Shown in pieces: positions 25,895 through 34,531 of a stretch of DNA of 64,000 bases. The stretch covers positions 8,954-72,953 of the forward strand of contig DGQA01000010.1 of assembly GCA_002390705.1 (NCBI GenBank), given 5' to 3'. The stretch comes from Actinobacteria bacterium UBA4426. GTDB taxonomy: Bacteria > Actinomycetota > Actinomycetes > S36-B12. A program made the position numbers and the translations under genes. Within the stretch, counting starts at the first letter, position 1, and each line of letters begins with the position of its first letter. The notes beneath the pieces are model-generated. The model was given only the letters and a program-made list of their open reading frames with translations. It was not told the origin of the DNA and searched no databases.

Positions 25895-28186
25895 ATGAAC
25901 ATGCCCCATAGAAGAGTCACAGCCGGCCGGATTTCGGCCATTATTGGTGCAATCGTGGCCATTTCAGTCCTGGCCGGAGTCCTCGTGGGGCTCATGCTCA
26001 TCCCATTTGCCGGAAGCCTGGGCGTCCTGACCCGTGACCTTGTTCGGGATTTCGAGTCCCTGCCCGAGGAACTGAACACCCCACCGTTGCCTGAGCGAAG
26101 CGTGATCCTGGCCTCCGATGGCTCCGTGCTGGCAACAATCTATTATCAAAATCGGATTGAAGTTCCCCTGGACAGCATTGCACCGATCATGCGCCAAGCC
26201 ACGATTTCGGTTGAAGACTCTCGCTTCCTTGAACATAATGGTGTGGACTTCCGCGGGATAGTCCGTGCCGCGGCATCAAACGCTAGCTCCGGTGAAATCT
26301 CCGAGGGTGCCTCAACCCTGACCATGCAGTACATAAAAAATGTCCTCGTGAACCAAGCGACCAGCGCCGAAGAACTTGATGCCGCGCGCGGAAACAGCTC
26401 GACGCGCAAGATCAAAGAAGTGCGGTTGGCATTAGCTTTGGAAAAGCGATTCACAAAAGGTGAGATCCTTGCTCGGTACCTTAATATCGCTTACTTCGGA
26501 TCCGGTGCCTACGGTATTGAAGCTGCCTCACGGCGCTACTTTTCAAAACCAGCTGCAGACCTGACTCTGGCAGAGGCTGCAACCCTCGCGGGAATTGTTC
26601 AGCGCCCAACTGCTTACGATCCAATTCGCAATCCGGAGTTTTCTACCGAACGGCGCAATGTGGTCTTAGGCCGAATGGCTTCCTCGGGCTACATCTCGCA
26701 AGCGGATTCTGAGCGGGCCCAAAGAATTCCGATGCAGTCGCTGTTAAATCCGACCCGAGTGACCAATGGATGCACCTCGAGCTACGCACCTTTTTTCTGT
26801 GATTACGTTTTACAATCGATCCGCGAGAATGAGGTCTTCGGTGACACCCCTGAAGCTAGAGAAGCTTTTCTTCGCCGAGGCGGCTACACCATTACATCAA
26901 CTCTTGATCCAACCGTTCAAAAATCCGTAACCGAAATCGTTGAGTCGAAAATTCCCATTGATGACGACAGTAGAAAAGCGGCAGCGATCTCAATGGTCCA
27001 ACCTGGGACGGGGCAGATAATTGCTATGACCCAAAACCGAAAATGGGGAACTAGCGGTACGGGCAAGACCACCTACAACTACAACGCGCCCCAGAGCATG
27101 GGCGGCACCATCGGAATGCAGGCTGGGTCGACTTTTAAGATCTTCACGCTTGCGGCAGCGCTGGAGGCGGGTATCTCCCCTAACGAATACATAAGTTCCC
27201 CGAGCCCTAATACGTTCACTGACTTCAAAAACTGCGACACCGGTGCAATTTACGAACCAGTGACTGTTCGTAACTCCACTACCTCAGGCACCCTGAACAT
27301 GCCCCAAGCCACGGCTTATTCCACCAATACCTACTTCATGGCGATCGAGGAGCGCACCGGGATTTGCCGCCCTGCAGCAATTGCCGAATCGCTCGGAGTC
27401 ACTTTGGGTAATGGCGAGCCCCTTCTCCGCGTTCCCTCGTTCACTCTGGGAACTATGGAAATTGCGCCTCTATCCCTGGCAAATGCGTATGCAACCTTTG
27501 CAGCACACGGGCGCTACTGCGAGCCCGTTCCCATACTCGAGATCCGAAATCGGGACGGCGCTAAGCTTTCTGTGCCTGACGGTGATTGTCGCCAAATTTT
27601 GGATCGATCGGTTGCAGACGGGGTCACCGTCATGCTTAACGGTGTGGTGGACGGAAATATCCCGGGTCGCACGGGTGCCCCCATGAACCTTGGAAACCGT
27701 CCTGCAGCAGGAAAGACAGGGACTACGAATGATTCGGCAGCCGTCTGGTTTGCCGGATACACCCCCCAGGTCGCCGCGGCCGCGTGGGTGGGTGACCCAC
27801 GCGGTGGTTACGCATTCCCCTTGAAAGACATCACCATTAACGGTAAGTACTACCGACAGGTGTACGGCGGAACACTTCCTGGGCCCATTTGGAAAGAATC
27901 CATGCTGAGCGCTTCAGCTAACTTGCCGATTGCTAATTTTGATTTGCGTACGGAATTCACGGTGGCGCCGTATCAAGATCCGAAAATAGATTCCGACGGA
28001 GAGGTTTTCATCGCCGAAAGCCAAACAACATTTGATAATTCTGATCCGAACTCACTGGTGGCCCCGAGTGATGATCCGGCAGAGGGTGAAAGTCAGGAAC
28101 CTGCTGAAGGTCAGGCACCCGATGAAGAAGGGTTCTTTGAGAATCCCGCACCCACAGAAGGCCCTGACGAAAATCTTGTTCCTTAA
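25895..28186 (+). CDS. Class A penicillin-binding protein (PonA2-like)
   Basis: This bifunctional peptidoglycan synthase of 763 residues has one N-terminal membrane helix, a GT51 glycosyltransferase domain (EDSRFLEHNG near residue 107) and a transpeptidase domain with SxxK in GSTFK (about 410), SxN in STNTY (about 475) and KTGT (about 607). M. tuberculosis PonA2 (Rv3682) is in the same place but ends in a PASTA domain; here the end is instead a tail of some 60 residues rich in glutamate and proline. The start is uncertain among ATG 25895, ATG 25901 and a TTG at 25727; the sequence before 25895 does not look like a PBP. Confidence 0.92.
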   Translation: MNMPHRRVTAGRISAIIGAIVAISVLAGVLVGLMLIPFAGSLGVLTRDLVRDFESLPEELNTPPLPERSVILASDGSVLATIYYQNRIEVPLDSIAPIMRQATISVEDSRFLEHNGVDFRGIVRAAASNASSGEISEGASTLTMQYIKNVLVNQATSAEELDAARGNSSTRKIKEVRLALALEKRFTKGEILARYLNIAYFGSGAYGIEAASRRYFSKPAADLTLAEAATLAGIVQRPTAYDPIRNPEFSTERRNVVLGRMASSGYISQADSERAQRIPMQSLLNPTRVTNGCTSSYAPFFCDYVLQSIRENEVFGDTPEAREAFLRRGGYTITSTLDPTVQKSVTEIVESKIPIDDDSRKAAAISMVQPGTGQIIAMTQNRKWGTSGTGKTTYNYNAPQSMGGTIGMQAGSTFKIFTLAAALEAGISPNEYISSPSPNTFTDFKNCDTGAIYEPVTVRNSTTSGTLNMPQATAYSTNTYFMAIEERTGICRPAAIAESLGVTLGNGEPLLRVPSFTLGTMEIAPLSLANAYATFAAHGRYCEPVPILEIRNRDGAKLSVPDGDCRQILDRSVADGVTVMLNGVVDGNIPGRTGAPMNLGNRPAAGKTGTTNDSAAVWFAGYTPQVAAAAWVGDPRGGYAFPLKDITINGKYYRQVYGGTLPGPIWKESMLSASANLPIANFDLRTEFTVAPYQDPKIDSDGEVFIAESQTTFDNSDPNSLVAPSDDPAEGESQEPAEGQAPDEEGFFENPAPTEGPDENLVP

Positions 28187-28650
28187 CTTTTTAAGGCTTT
28201 TTTAACTAACCCGGCCACCACCCCACCATCTGCACGGCCCTTGACCTGGGGCTGAACAATTTTCATTACGGCGCCCATGGCCGCTCCACCGGTAGCACCA
28301 CTTCCAGCTACCTGCGCTGCTGCGGAAGCTACTATTGCTTCCAGTTCGGCCTCACTTAATTGTGCCGGCAGGTACAGCGAGATCACTTCAAGTTCGGAGA
28401 TTTCACGCGCGGCTAGCTCGGGGCGGTGAGCTTGGGTGTAGGCGGTCGCACTTTCACGTCTCTTCTTTGCCTCACGTGCAAGTACGGTGAGTACTTCTTC
28501 ATCAGTGAGTACCTTGACCTCTTTTCCGGCAACTTCTTCATTGGTGATCGCGCTGAGGACCATGCGCAATGTCGCTGACTTTAGTTCATCACGCGCCTTG
28601 ATTGAAATGGTGAGATCGGCTTGAAGTTGGGGCTTGAGTTCTGTCGACAT
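28183..28650 (-). CDS. GatB/YqeY domain protein
   Basis: The 155-residue protein is a stand-alone YqeY domain, the tRNA-binding helical module also found at the end of GatB. Typical blocks are LRMVLSAITNEEV, KRRESATAY and GAAMGAVMKIVQPQVKGRADGG. It may help tRNA-dependent amidation, but its role is not settled. The ATG at 28650 removes an unlikely extension. Its stop shares a TTAA with the stop of the PBP gene on the other strand. Confidence 0.9.
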   Translation of the reverse strand: MSTELKPQLQADLTISIKARDELKSATLRMVLSAITNEEVAGKEVKVLTDEEVLTVLAREAKKRRESATAYTQAHRPELAAREISELEVISLYLPAQLSEAELEAIVASAAAQVAGSGATGGAAMGAVMKIVQPQVKGRADGGVVAGLVKKALKS

Positions 28651-28695
28651 GTGGGCATTGTTCCACCTACACACAACGAGTGGGAACATGGTCAC

Positions 28696-29598
28696 ATGGT
28701 GTCAACCCGGAAAGCTCTCGCAGCCTTGACTTTAACGGGCCTGGGCGCATTGGCGTACGCCCACCTTGAAACCAAGAGATTCACCCTTCGTCGAATTGAA
28801 GTTCCCATCCTGCCGCCAGATCAAGACTCACTTCGTGTGCTTCATATTTCAGATTTACACATGGTGCCGGGACAAAAAACCAAATCCGAATGGCTCCAAT
28901 CCTTGGCGGCACTCAGCCCCGATGCAGTAGTCGCGACCGGCGACTTCCTTTCACATGTTGAGGGAATTTCCAGTGCCCTAGAGGCCCTGAATCCACTCAT
29001 GGATCTTCCCGGTGCCTTCGTGTTGGGTAGCAATGATTACTACGCCCCCAAGCCGATCAACCCGATTAGATACTTTTCCGGCCCAAGCCAACTCACCCCG
29101 TCACGCCCCATGTTGGATTGGGAGCCGCTGGTCGCCGGCATGACAGCCCAAGGTTGGCATGATTTAACCAATGCGCAGGTTGATTGGAAAGTAGCCGGAC
29201 GCCTGATCAGTGTCAAGGGAGTTGACGACCCTCATATTTCACGAGATGACTACTCGGGAATCACACACAGTTTTAATGCAGACGCTGACCTCACCCTCGG
29301 CGTAGTTCACGCGCCATACTTACGGGTCCTTGACGCAATGGCAGCGGACAATGCCCAACTGATTCTGGCCGGACACACCCACGGTGGGCAACTTCGAGTC
29401 CCCGGCTACGGGGCGCTCGTCACCAACTGTGATCTTGACCCCAAGCAGGCGCGTGGGCTTTCGCACCATCGCAGTTCCGCACTACACGTTTCCGCAGGGC
29501 TGGGTTGCTCTCAATACGCCCCATTTCGGTTTGCCTGCCCACCCGAGGCAACCTTGATCACGCTTAAATCACGCAGCTCACATCTGAAATGGTCATGA
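28696..29598 (+). CDS. Membrane-anchored metallophosphoesterase (Rv3683-like)
   Basis: The 300-residue protein has an N-terminal hydrophobic anchor, then the calcineurin-like motifs DLHMVPG, ATGDFLSH, GSNDYY and AGHTHGGQ, in the order of the YkuE-type family. The third motif has serine where many have glycine-asparagine-histidine, a common variation here. It probably acts on a phosphoester at the membrane. It is the Rv3683 equivalent and the last gene of the conserved Rv3649-Rv3683-like block. The ATG at 28696 is chosen because the longer frame overlaps the divergent YqeY gene. Confidence 0.88.
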   Translation: MVSTRKALAALTLTGLGALAYAHLETKRFTLRRIEVPILPPDQDSLRVLHISDLHMVPGQKTKSEWLQSLAALSPDAVVATGDFLSHVEGISSALEALNPLMDLPGAFVLGSNDYYAPKPINPIRYFSGPSQLTPSRPMLDWEPLVAGMTAQGWHDLTNAQVDWKVAGRLISVKGVDDPHISRDDYSGITHSFNADADLTLGVVHAPYLRVLDAMAADNAQLILAGHTHGGQLRVPGYGALVTNCDLDPKQARGLSHHRSSALHVSAGLGCSQYAPFRFACPPEATLITLKSRSSHLKWS

Positions 29599-29717
29599 AT
29601 ACACCAAATTCCAGTCCGCGCCCCGAGAACCTAGTGGGGTGGTATTTCACCGTTCGTGGTGCTAACTTTTAGTCATACACCCACTTTCGAAAATTGTGGT
29701 CGCGACGGGTCTGGTCC

Positions 29718-29765
29718 TCGCACTCGTAATGCGTAGGTCCGCCAGTTCGAATCTCCGAGGCGGCT
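29718..29765 (+). pseudogene. Remnant of the 3' half of a tRNA-Thr(CGU)
   Basis: The 312-base gap 29599-29910 contains no gene but holds this scar. An anticodon arm (CGCA, loop CTCGTAA, TGCG; anticodon CGU) is followed by a T-loop GTTCGAATC and an acceptor strand AGGCGGC. The T-stem no longer pairs, and no matching GCCGCCT acceptor strand or D-arm exists upstream. The 3' half alone is what integration at a tRNA gene leaves behind. It lies 145 bases before the GC-rich pntAB pair. The rest of the gap shows nothing I can name. Confidence 0.6.
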
Positions 29766-29910
29766 CTGTGTGAAGGCCCCATCAAGTGGATGATTCTGAT
29801 TATTTAGGTATTGCCTAATCGTTTCGGTGGGTGCACTACCGTGTACACCACTATATTCACACTTTGAGCTGTGCCGTGCAGCTCTCAACGCTTAATTTTG
29901 GGAGTGTTCA

Positions 29911-31440
29911 GTGATCATCGGAGTCCTCCACGAGGCACTTCCGGGGGAGACCCGGGTTTCAGCTACGCCCGCTACCGTCGAGAAGCTGGTTGAGCTTGGG
30001 TACGGTGTCGTGATCGAGCCGGGCGCCGGCACCGCATCATCATTCACGGATGAGGCGTTCGTCGTCGCTGGCGCATCTATCGGAGATGCCGCCGACGCAG
30101 ATATCGTCTTCGGAATTAATGCGCCGTCGGAGGCACAACTTGATCGACTCCGCGAGGGCGCGACTGTGATTTCCCTAGTCAGCCCAGCACTCAACCCTGA
30201 CCTAGTCGCGGATCTGGCTCGCAGACGCATCACCGCACTTGCCATGGATGCCGTACCGCGCATCTCGCGCGCCCAGTCACTCGATGTTTTGAGCTCAATG
30301 GCAAATATCGCGGGCTACCGCGCGGTGATCGAGGCCGCAAATGCTTTCGGTCGATTCTTCACCGGGCAGATCACTGCTGCTGGCAAGGTGCCACCCGCCA
30401 AGGTGCTCGTGGCCGGTGTGGGTGTGGCGGGCCTGGCTGCAATCGGAACTGCCGGAGGAATGGGCGCAATCGTTTATGCCACAGATCCGCGCCCCGAAGT
30501 CGCCGACCAGGTGGTGTCCCTTGGTGGCACGTACTTGGAAGTCGCCGCCGCCGACGTCGAGGTCTCAACAACTGGCTACGCCAAGGAAATGTCCGACGAC
30601 TACAACGCGCGCGCTGCGGCCCTCTACGCCAAGTGGGCACCGGAAATCGACATCCTGATCACCACCGCATTGATTCCTGGGCGTGCGGCTCCGATCCTGA
30701 TTACCGCCGAGATGGTCGCGAATATGAAGCGTGGCAGCGTGATCGTCGACATGGCCGCAGCCAATGGTGGCAACGTTGAGGGCACCGTGAAGGGCGAGGT
30801 CGTGGTCACCGCCAACGGAGTCACGATCATTGGCTACACCGATCTGCCGGGCCGCCTCGCAGCGCAGGCCTCGCAGCTCTTCAGCACCAATCTCGTCAAT
30901 CTCATGAAGCTCATGACGCCGGGTAAAGACGGCGTACTTGTTATCGACTGGGATGACGTCGTGCAACGCGGCATAACGGTCTCCCGCGATGGTGAGGTTA
31001 CGTGGCCGCCGCCCGCCGTACAGGTGTCTGCAGCACCCACGCAGGCAGTGGCGGAGCAAGTAGTCGCGGAAGCGTCGCCAGCTAAGGCCCCGATGACCAC
31101 CGCTCGTAGATTCACTTACGTGGGCAGTGGAGCCGCGATCTTGCTGCTTCTGGTTGCGGCTTCGCCTCCTTCTTTCCGTGTGCACCTCACTGTTTTTGTC
31201 TTGGCAATCGTGATCGGGAATTACGTGATCGGTAGCGTGCATCACGCATTGCACACGCCGCTGATGTCGGTTACCAATGCGATCTCAGGCATCATCATCG
31301 TCGGCGCGCTCCTTCAGATTGGTCACGGCAACGCCGTGATCACCGTCTTGGCCTTCGTCGCAGTCCTAATAGCCAGCATTAACGTGTTCGGCGGCTTTGC
31401 CGTGACGCGCCGAATGCTCTCGATGTTCTCGCGGAGCTGA
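29911..31440 (+). CDS. pntA: NAD(P) transhydrogenase alpha subunit
   Basis: The 509-residue protein joins the NAD(H)-binding domain I (N-terminal AlaDH/PNT part with PGETRVSATPATVEKL and the Rossmann loop AGVGVAGLAAIG) to a C-terminal membrane part with four helices. It works with PntB to reduce NADP+ by NADH using the proton gradient. GTG 29911 follows GGAG by seven bases. Two 60-base lines I counted inside it (30481 and 30541) hold 38 G or C each, against 30 in each of two lines elsewhere (12301, 26101), so it looks compositionally foreign. It is four bases from pntB. Confidence 0.95.
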   Translation: MIIGVLHEALPGETRVSATPATVEKLVELGYGVVIEPGAGTASSFTDEAFVVAGASIGDAADADIVFGINAPSEAQLDRLREGATVISLVSPALNPDLVADLARRRITALAMDAVPRISRAQSLDVLSSMANIAGYRAVIEAANAFGRFFTGQITAAGKVPPAKVLVAGVGVAGLAAIGTAGGMGAIVYATDPRPEVADQVVSLGGTYLEVAAADVEVSTTGYAKEMSDDYNARAAALYAKWAPEIDILITTALIPGRAAPILITAEMVANMKRGSVIVDMAAANGGNVEGTVKGEVVVTANGVTIIGYTDLPGRLAAQASQLFSTNLVNLMKLMTPGKDGVLVIDWDDVVQRGITVSRDGEVTWPPPAVQVSAAPTQAVAEQVVAEASPAKAPMTTARRFTYVGSGAAILLLLVAASPPSFRVHLTVFVLAIVIGNYVIGSVHHALHTPLMSVTNAISGIIIVGALLQIGHGNAVITVLAFVAVLIASINVFGGFAVTRRMLSMFSRS

Positions 31441-31444
31441 TCAC

Positions 31445-32863
31445 ATGACTATCGAATCCATCGCGCAGGCAGCCTTCCTGGTTGCAGCACTGCTCTTCAT
31501 TCTCGCCCTTGCTGGCCTGTCCAAGCATGAGACCGCCAAGGCGGGTAATACCTATGGGATAGCGGGTATGGCAGTCGCGCTCGTCGCCACGATCGCTCTG
31601 GCTATCGATCGCAATATCGAATCCCTCGGCCTGATCCTTATCGGTGTGGCGATGGTCGTTGGCGCTGCTATTGGTCTGTGGCGGGCACGAGTCGTCGAGA
31701 TGACGGGCATGCCCGAGCTCATCGCACTCCTGCACTCCTTTGTTGGCCTGGCAGCCGTGCTGGTGGGTTGGAATGGCTACTTACTCGTCGAGGGCGGTGG
31801 AAGCCCGGAGGAAATTGCCCTGCTCACCGCGGAAGGCACCCTCGGAATCCACAGCGTCGAGGTTTTTGTTGGCGTCTTTATTGGCGCAGTGACCTTCACG
31901 GGCTCAATCGTCGCGTACGGGAAACTGTCGGGCCGGTTCAAGTCAAATCCACTCGTGCTGCCTGGCAAGAATGTGCTGAATATTGGCGCACTCGTTGTTT
32001 TCCTCGCACTCACCGTCTGGTTCGTGATTGACCCGGCGCTCTGGCTCTTGGTCGCGGTGACGATTATCGCTCTGGCCCTTGGCTGGCACCTAGTCGCCTC
32101 GATTGGCGGCGGTGACATGCCCGTGGTCGTGTCAATGCTCAATAGCTACTCCGGCTGGGCCGCAGCGGCCGCAGGCTTCCTTCTCGGCAATGATCTGCTG
32201 ATCGTTACCGGTGCACTTGTGGGTTCCTCGGGCGCATATTTGTCTTACATCATGTGCAAGGCAATGAACCGCTCGTTCATCTCTGTTATTGCTGGCGGTT
32301 TCGGCATTGAAGCTGGGCCAGGTGAGGACAAGGACTACGGCGACCACCGTGAGGTCACTGCGGTCGAGACGGCAGAGTTGTTGCGAAACGCGAAGTCGGT
32401 GATTATCACGCCGGGTTATGGCATGGCCGTTGCTCAGGCTCAATACGGTGTTGCCGACCTCACCCGCAAACTGCGCGAGAACGGCACCACGGTGCGCTTC
32501 GGCATCCATCCGGTCGCCGGTCGCCTGCCCGGCCATATGAATGTCCTCCTCGCAGAGGCAAAGGTGCCTTACGACATCGTGCTCGAGATGGACGAGATCA
32601 ACGATGATTTCGGCGACACCGATGTCGTGCTCGTGATCGGTGCCAATGACACGGTGAACCCTGCGGCTGAGACTGATCCTGGAAGCCCGATTGCCGGTAT
32701 GCCAGTGCTGCGCGTCTGGAACGCGAACGACGTGATCGTGTTCAAGCGCTCCATGGCATCGGGCTATGCGGGTGTGCAGAATCCACTGTTTTTCAATGAG
32801 AACTCCGCGATGCTTTTCGGCGACGCCAAGGACAGAGTCGACGACATCATTCGCGCCCTCTAG
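31445..32863 (+). CDS. pntB: NAD(P) transhydrogenase beta subunit
   Basis: This 472-residue protein has nine or so membrane helices (domain II) and the NADP(H)-binding domain III at the end, with the fingerprint PGYGMAVAQAQ and the RLPGHMNVLLAEAKVPYD and VIGANDTVNPAA blocks. Length and order are normal. It is intact, unlike the pntB fragment at 44.0-44.3 kb, with which it shares these domain III blocks but not the same wording. Like pntA it looks GC-rich for the window. Together they make NADPH for biosynthesis. Confidence 0.95.
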   Translation: MTIESIAQAAFLVAALLFILALAGLSKHETAKAGNTYGIAGMAVALVATIALAIDRNIESLGLILIGVAMVVGAAIGLWRARVVEMTGMPELIALLHSFVGLAAVLVGWNGYLLVEGGGSPEEIALLTAEGTLGIHSVEVFVGVFIGAVTFTGSIVAYGKLSGRFKSNPLVLPGKNVLNIGALVVFLALTVWFVIDPALWLLVAVTIIALALGWHLVASIGGGDMPVVVSMLNSYSGWAAAAAGFLLGNDLLIVTGALVGSSGAYLSYIMCKAMNRSFISVIAGGFGIEAGPGEDKDYGDHREVTAVETAELLRNAKSVIITPGYGMAVAQAQYGVADLTRKLRENGTTVRFGIHPVAGRLPGHMNVLLAEAKVPYDIVLEMDEINDDFGDTDVVLVIGANDTVNPAAETDPGSPIAGMPVLRVWNANDVIVFKRSMASGYAGVQNPLFFNENSAMLFGDAKDRVDDIIRAL

Positions 32864-32916
32864 AAAGCGGCAGAACTACAGTGACTTCTTGTCGCAGGAT
32901 TAGCGGCGCATCCGTT

Positions 32917-33342
32917 CACACACACGGGCAACTTGCGGAGGTCCACCATGGGCATTGGGCTTGCTTTGATGGAACGGTTACCGGCTGTTGACGGGCAGGT
33001 GTTTGCATATTGAGTCGACTCACCCCACCGGTTGAGACCACGTAAAGCGTGTCTCCGCTCCTCAACACGTTGGGGACTGAGGCTTCTCGCGGCTCCCATC
33101 CGGGAAGCAAACTTCATGAAGCACCATCGTTGCTCTGCGTCAAATAAACTTCCTGACTTGAAGGATTATTGCAATCCCCCGGCGCCCGTCTTGCAGCCAT
33201 GAAATGCCATTACGTACGGCTGCTCCGGCGGGCTCACCTTTGTCGGAACTCGAGTTCCTGACGTCGCTGCCCTAGGAAGTAAAAAGGGCGCGCTCACCAG
33301 CGCCAAGATCGCCACTACGACTGTAGTCCTAAAAAAGACCAT
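32917..33342 (-). pseudogene. Dead gene for a secreted propeller-like protein
   Basis: The 704-base gap between pntB and tRNA-Pro holds a broken minus-strand gene. ATG 33342 starts a signal peptide (TTVVVAILALVSAPFLL) and runs to AFHGCKTGAG, where a run of five G shifts the frame. In the next frame DCNNPSSQEVYLTQSNDGAS is followed by TGA where tryptophan is expected, and in the same frame SLLPGWEPREASVPNVL and RSGDTLYVVSTGG continue. The end is also out of order. The style recalls blades of sialidase-like propellers and the intact gene at 14.6 kb. The stretch 33343-33567 shows only a likely tRNA promoter. Confidence 0.65.
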
Positions 33343-33567
33343 ATTTATTTGTGATGACGAAACGACCCATCTGGCAATCAAAAATGGCTGAATTATCCAC
33401 CGACTAGTGGGTTTTCTCGCCCTTCACTGGATTTTCATAGGGGGCGCCGTCGCTCCCGCCGACTCGGTAGGGGCCTGCAACCACTGACGAGACAAACTGT
33501 TTATGCTCATGTCTCGCAGCGAACCCACGACAGAGGGGGCTGCGGGCTAGACTTTACGGAATTGCCA

Positions 33568-33641
<74 letters not shown>

Positions 33642-33654
33642 CAAGTTGGACTTT

Positions 33655-34014
33655 TCACACAGCGAACAGTGCGCTAATGTCCTTCATTCTTTTCTCATTG
33701 ATTCGAAACCACGCCCATTGACCTCGTTGCTCTCTGTGGATCAACTCCGCTTCGGTCAGAATCTTCAAATGATGACTCACCGTCGGTTGGCTTAGGTCGA
33801 CCGGCGCCGTGAGGTCGCAGGCGCACGCTTGCCCATTAAGGGCAATTATCGACAGGAGTTGCAGCCTGGCTGGATGCGCTACGGCTTTTAAGATTGGAGC
33901 CAATAGGTCCGCTTCCGGCTTCCCAATTGGAGAGCGGAGCCCTTCTGAGCAGCAGTCACTGACTTCCTGCAGTCCTCGCCGTGATTCTTTTACTGGGCTT
34001 TTAGTCACGTGCAC
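33655..34014 (-). CDS. arsR: ArsR/SmtB-family metalloid-responsive repressor
   Basis: The 119-residue protein has a winged helix with recognition segment LSQPTVSHHLKILTEAELI and a cysteine pair (GQACACDL) just before it, in the place of the arsenic-sensing cysteines of the ELCVCDL type; another pair (SDCCSE) is near the N terminus. It should release DNA on binding As(III) or another soft metal. It is divergent from arsI, with two palindromes in between. The GTG at 34014 has AGGA five bases upstream. Confidence 0.88.
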   Translation of the reverse strand: MHVTKSPVKESRRGLQEVSDCCSEGLRSPIGKPEADLLAPILKAVAHPARLQLLSIIALNGQACACDLTAPVDLSQPTVSHHLKILTEAELIHREQRGQWAWFRINEKRMKDISALFAV

Positions 34015-34034
34015 TCATTTCCTGTTTCAGTTTT

Positions 34035-34054
34035 ATATTGACAAATGTCAATAT
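34035..34054. promoter_or_regulatory. ArsR operator candidate 1
   Basis: A perfect palindrome with nine-base arms, ATATTGACA-AA-TGTCAATAT, lies between the divergent arsR and arsI genes. It differs from operator 2 at one position per arm. Confidence 0.75.
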
Positions 34055-34056
34055 GT

Positions 34057-34085
34057 ACTATACCTTGCATATTGATAAATATCAA
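34057..34085 (-). promoter_or_regulatory. arsR promoter
   Basis: On the minus strand TTGATA (34085-34080), a 17-base spacer and TATAGT (34062-34057) form a near-consensus promoter. Its -35 lies inside operator 2, so repressor bound there would block it. Confidence 0.65.
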
Positions 34086-34088
34086 TAT
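34069..34088. promoter_or_regulatory. ArsR operator candidate 2
   Basis: A perfect palindrome, ATATTGATA-AA-TATCAATAT, lies 34 bases centre to centre from operator 1. Confidence 0.75.
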
Positions 34089-34105
34089 ATCGAAAGGCAT
34101 AAATT

Positions 34106-34528
34106 ATGTCCAAAGTTCAATTAGCCCTCAATGTCGCACACTTAGCTGAGTCCATTGATTTCTATTCACAAATGTTTCGGACCGAACCACACAAGATCCG
34201 TCCCGGCTACGCCAACTTCCAAATTGATAACCCACCATTAAAACTCGTGCTGATTGAAACAACGGGCTCTGAGCGAGGAACTGGGCCGCACGGCGCCCTG
34301 AACCACCTCGGAGTAGAAGTGCCCAACACCTCAGAAGTGGTCGAAATAATTTCCCACCTGCACACCGAAGGGCTCGCCGTTGAGGAGCAGATGGATGTTC
34401 AATGCTGCCATGCCAAGCAAGACAAGGCGTGGGTCCACGACCCCTCAGGAACACCTTGGGAGTTTTACGCGATTACCGACGACAACTCCGACGGCATGGA
34501 CCGAAAACTCGCCGAGGAATGCTGCTAA
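34106..34528 (+). CDS. arsI: ArsI/CadI-family metalloid resistance enzyme
   Basis: The 140-residue protein is a vicinal-oxygen-chelate (glyoxalase-like) protein. The vicinal cysteines in VQCCHAKQDKAWVHDPSG match the substrate-binding pair of ArsI, which cleaves the C-As bond of trivalent organoarsenicals; early histidine and late glutamate (WEFY) fit the metal site. It ends in a further cysteine pair (EECC). AAAGG lies eight bases before the ATG. With ArsR it makes a two-gene module; no arsenite efflux pump or methyltransferase is nearby. Confidence 0.88.
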   Translation: MSKVQLALNVAHLAESIDFYSQMFRTEPHKIRPGYANFQIDNPPLKLVLIETTGSERGTGPHGALNHLGVEVPNTSEVVEIISHLHTEGLAVEEQMDVQCCHAKQDKAWVHDPSGTPWEFYAITDDNSDGMDRKLAEECC

Positions 34529-34531
34529 GCG

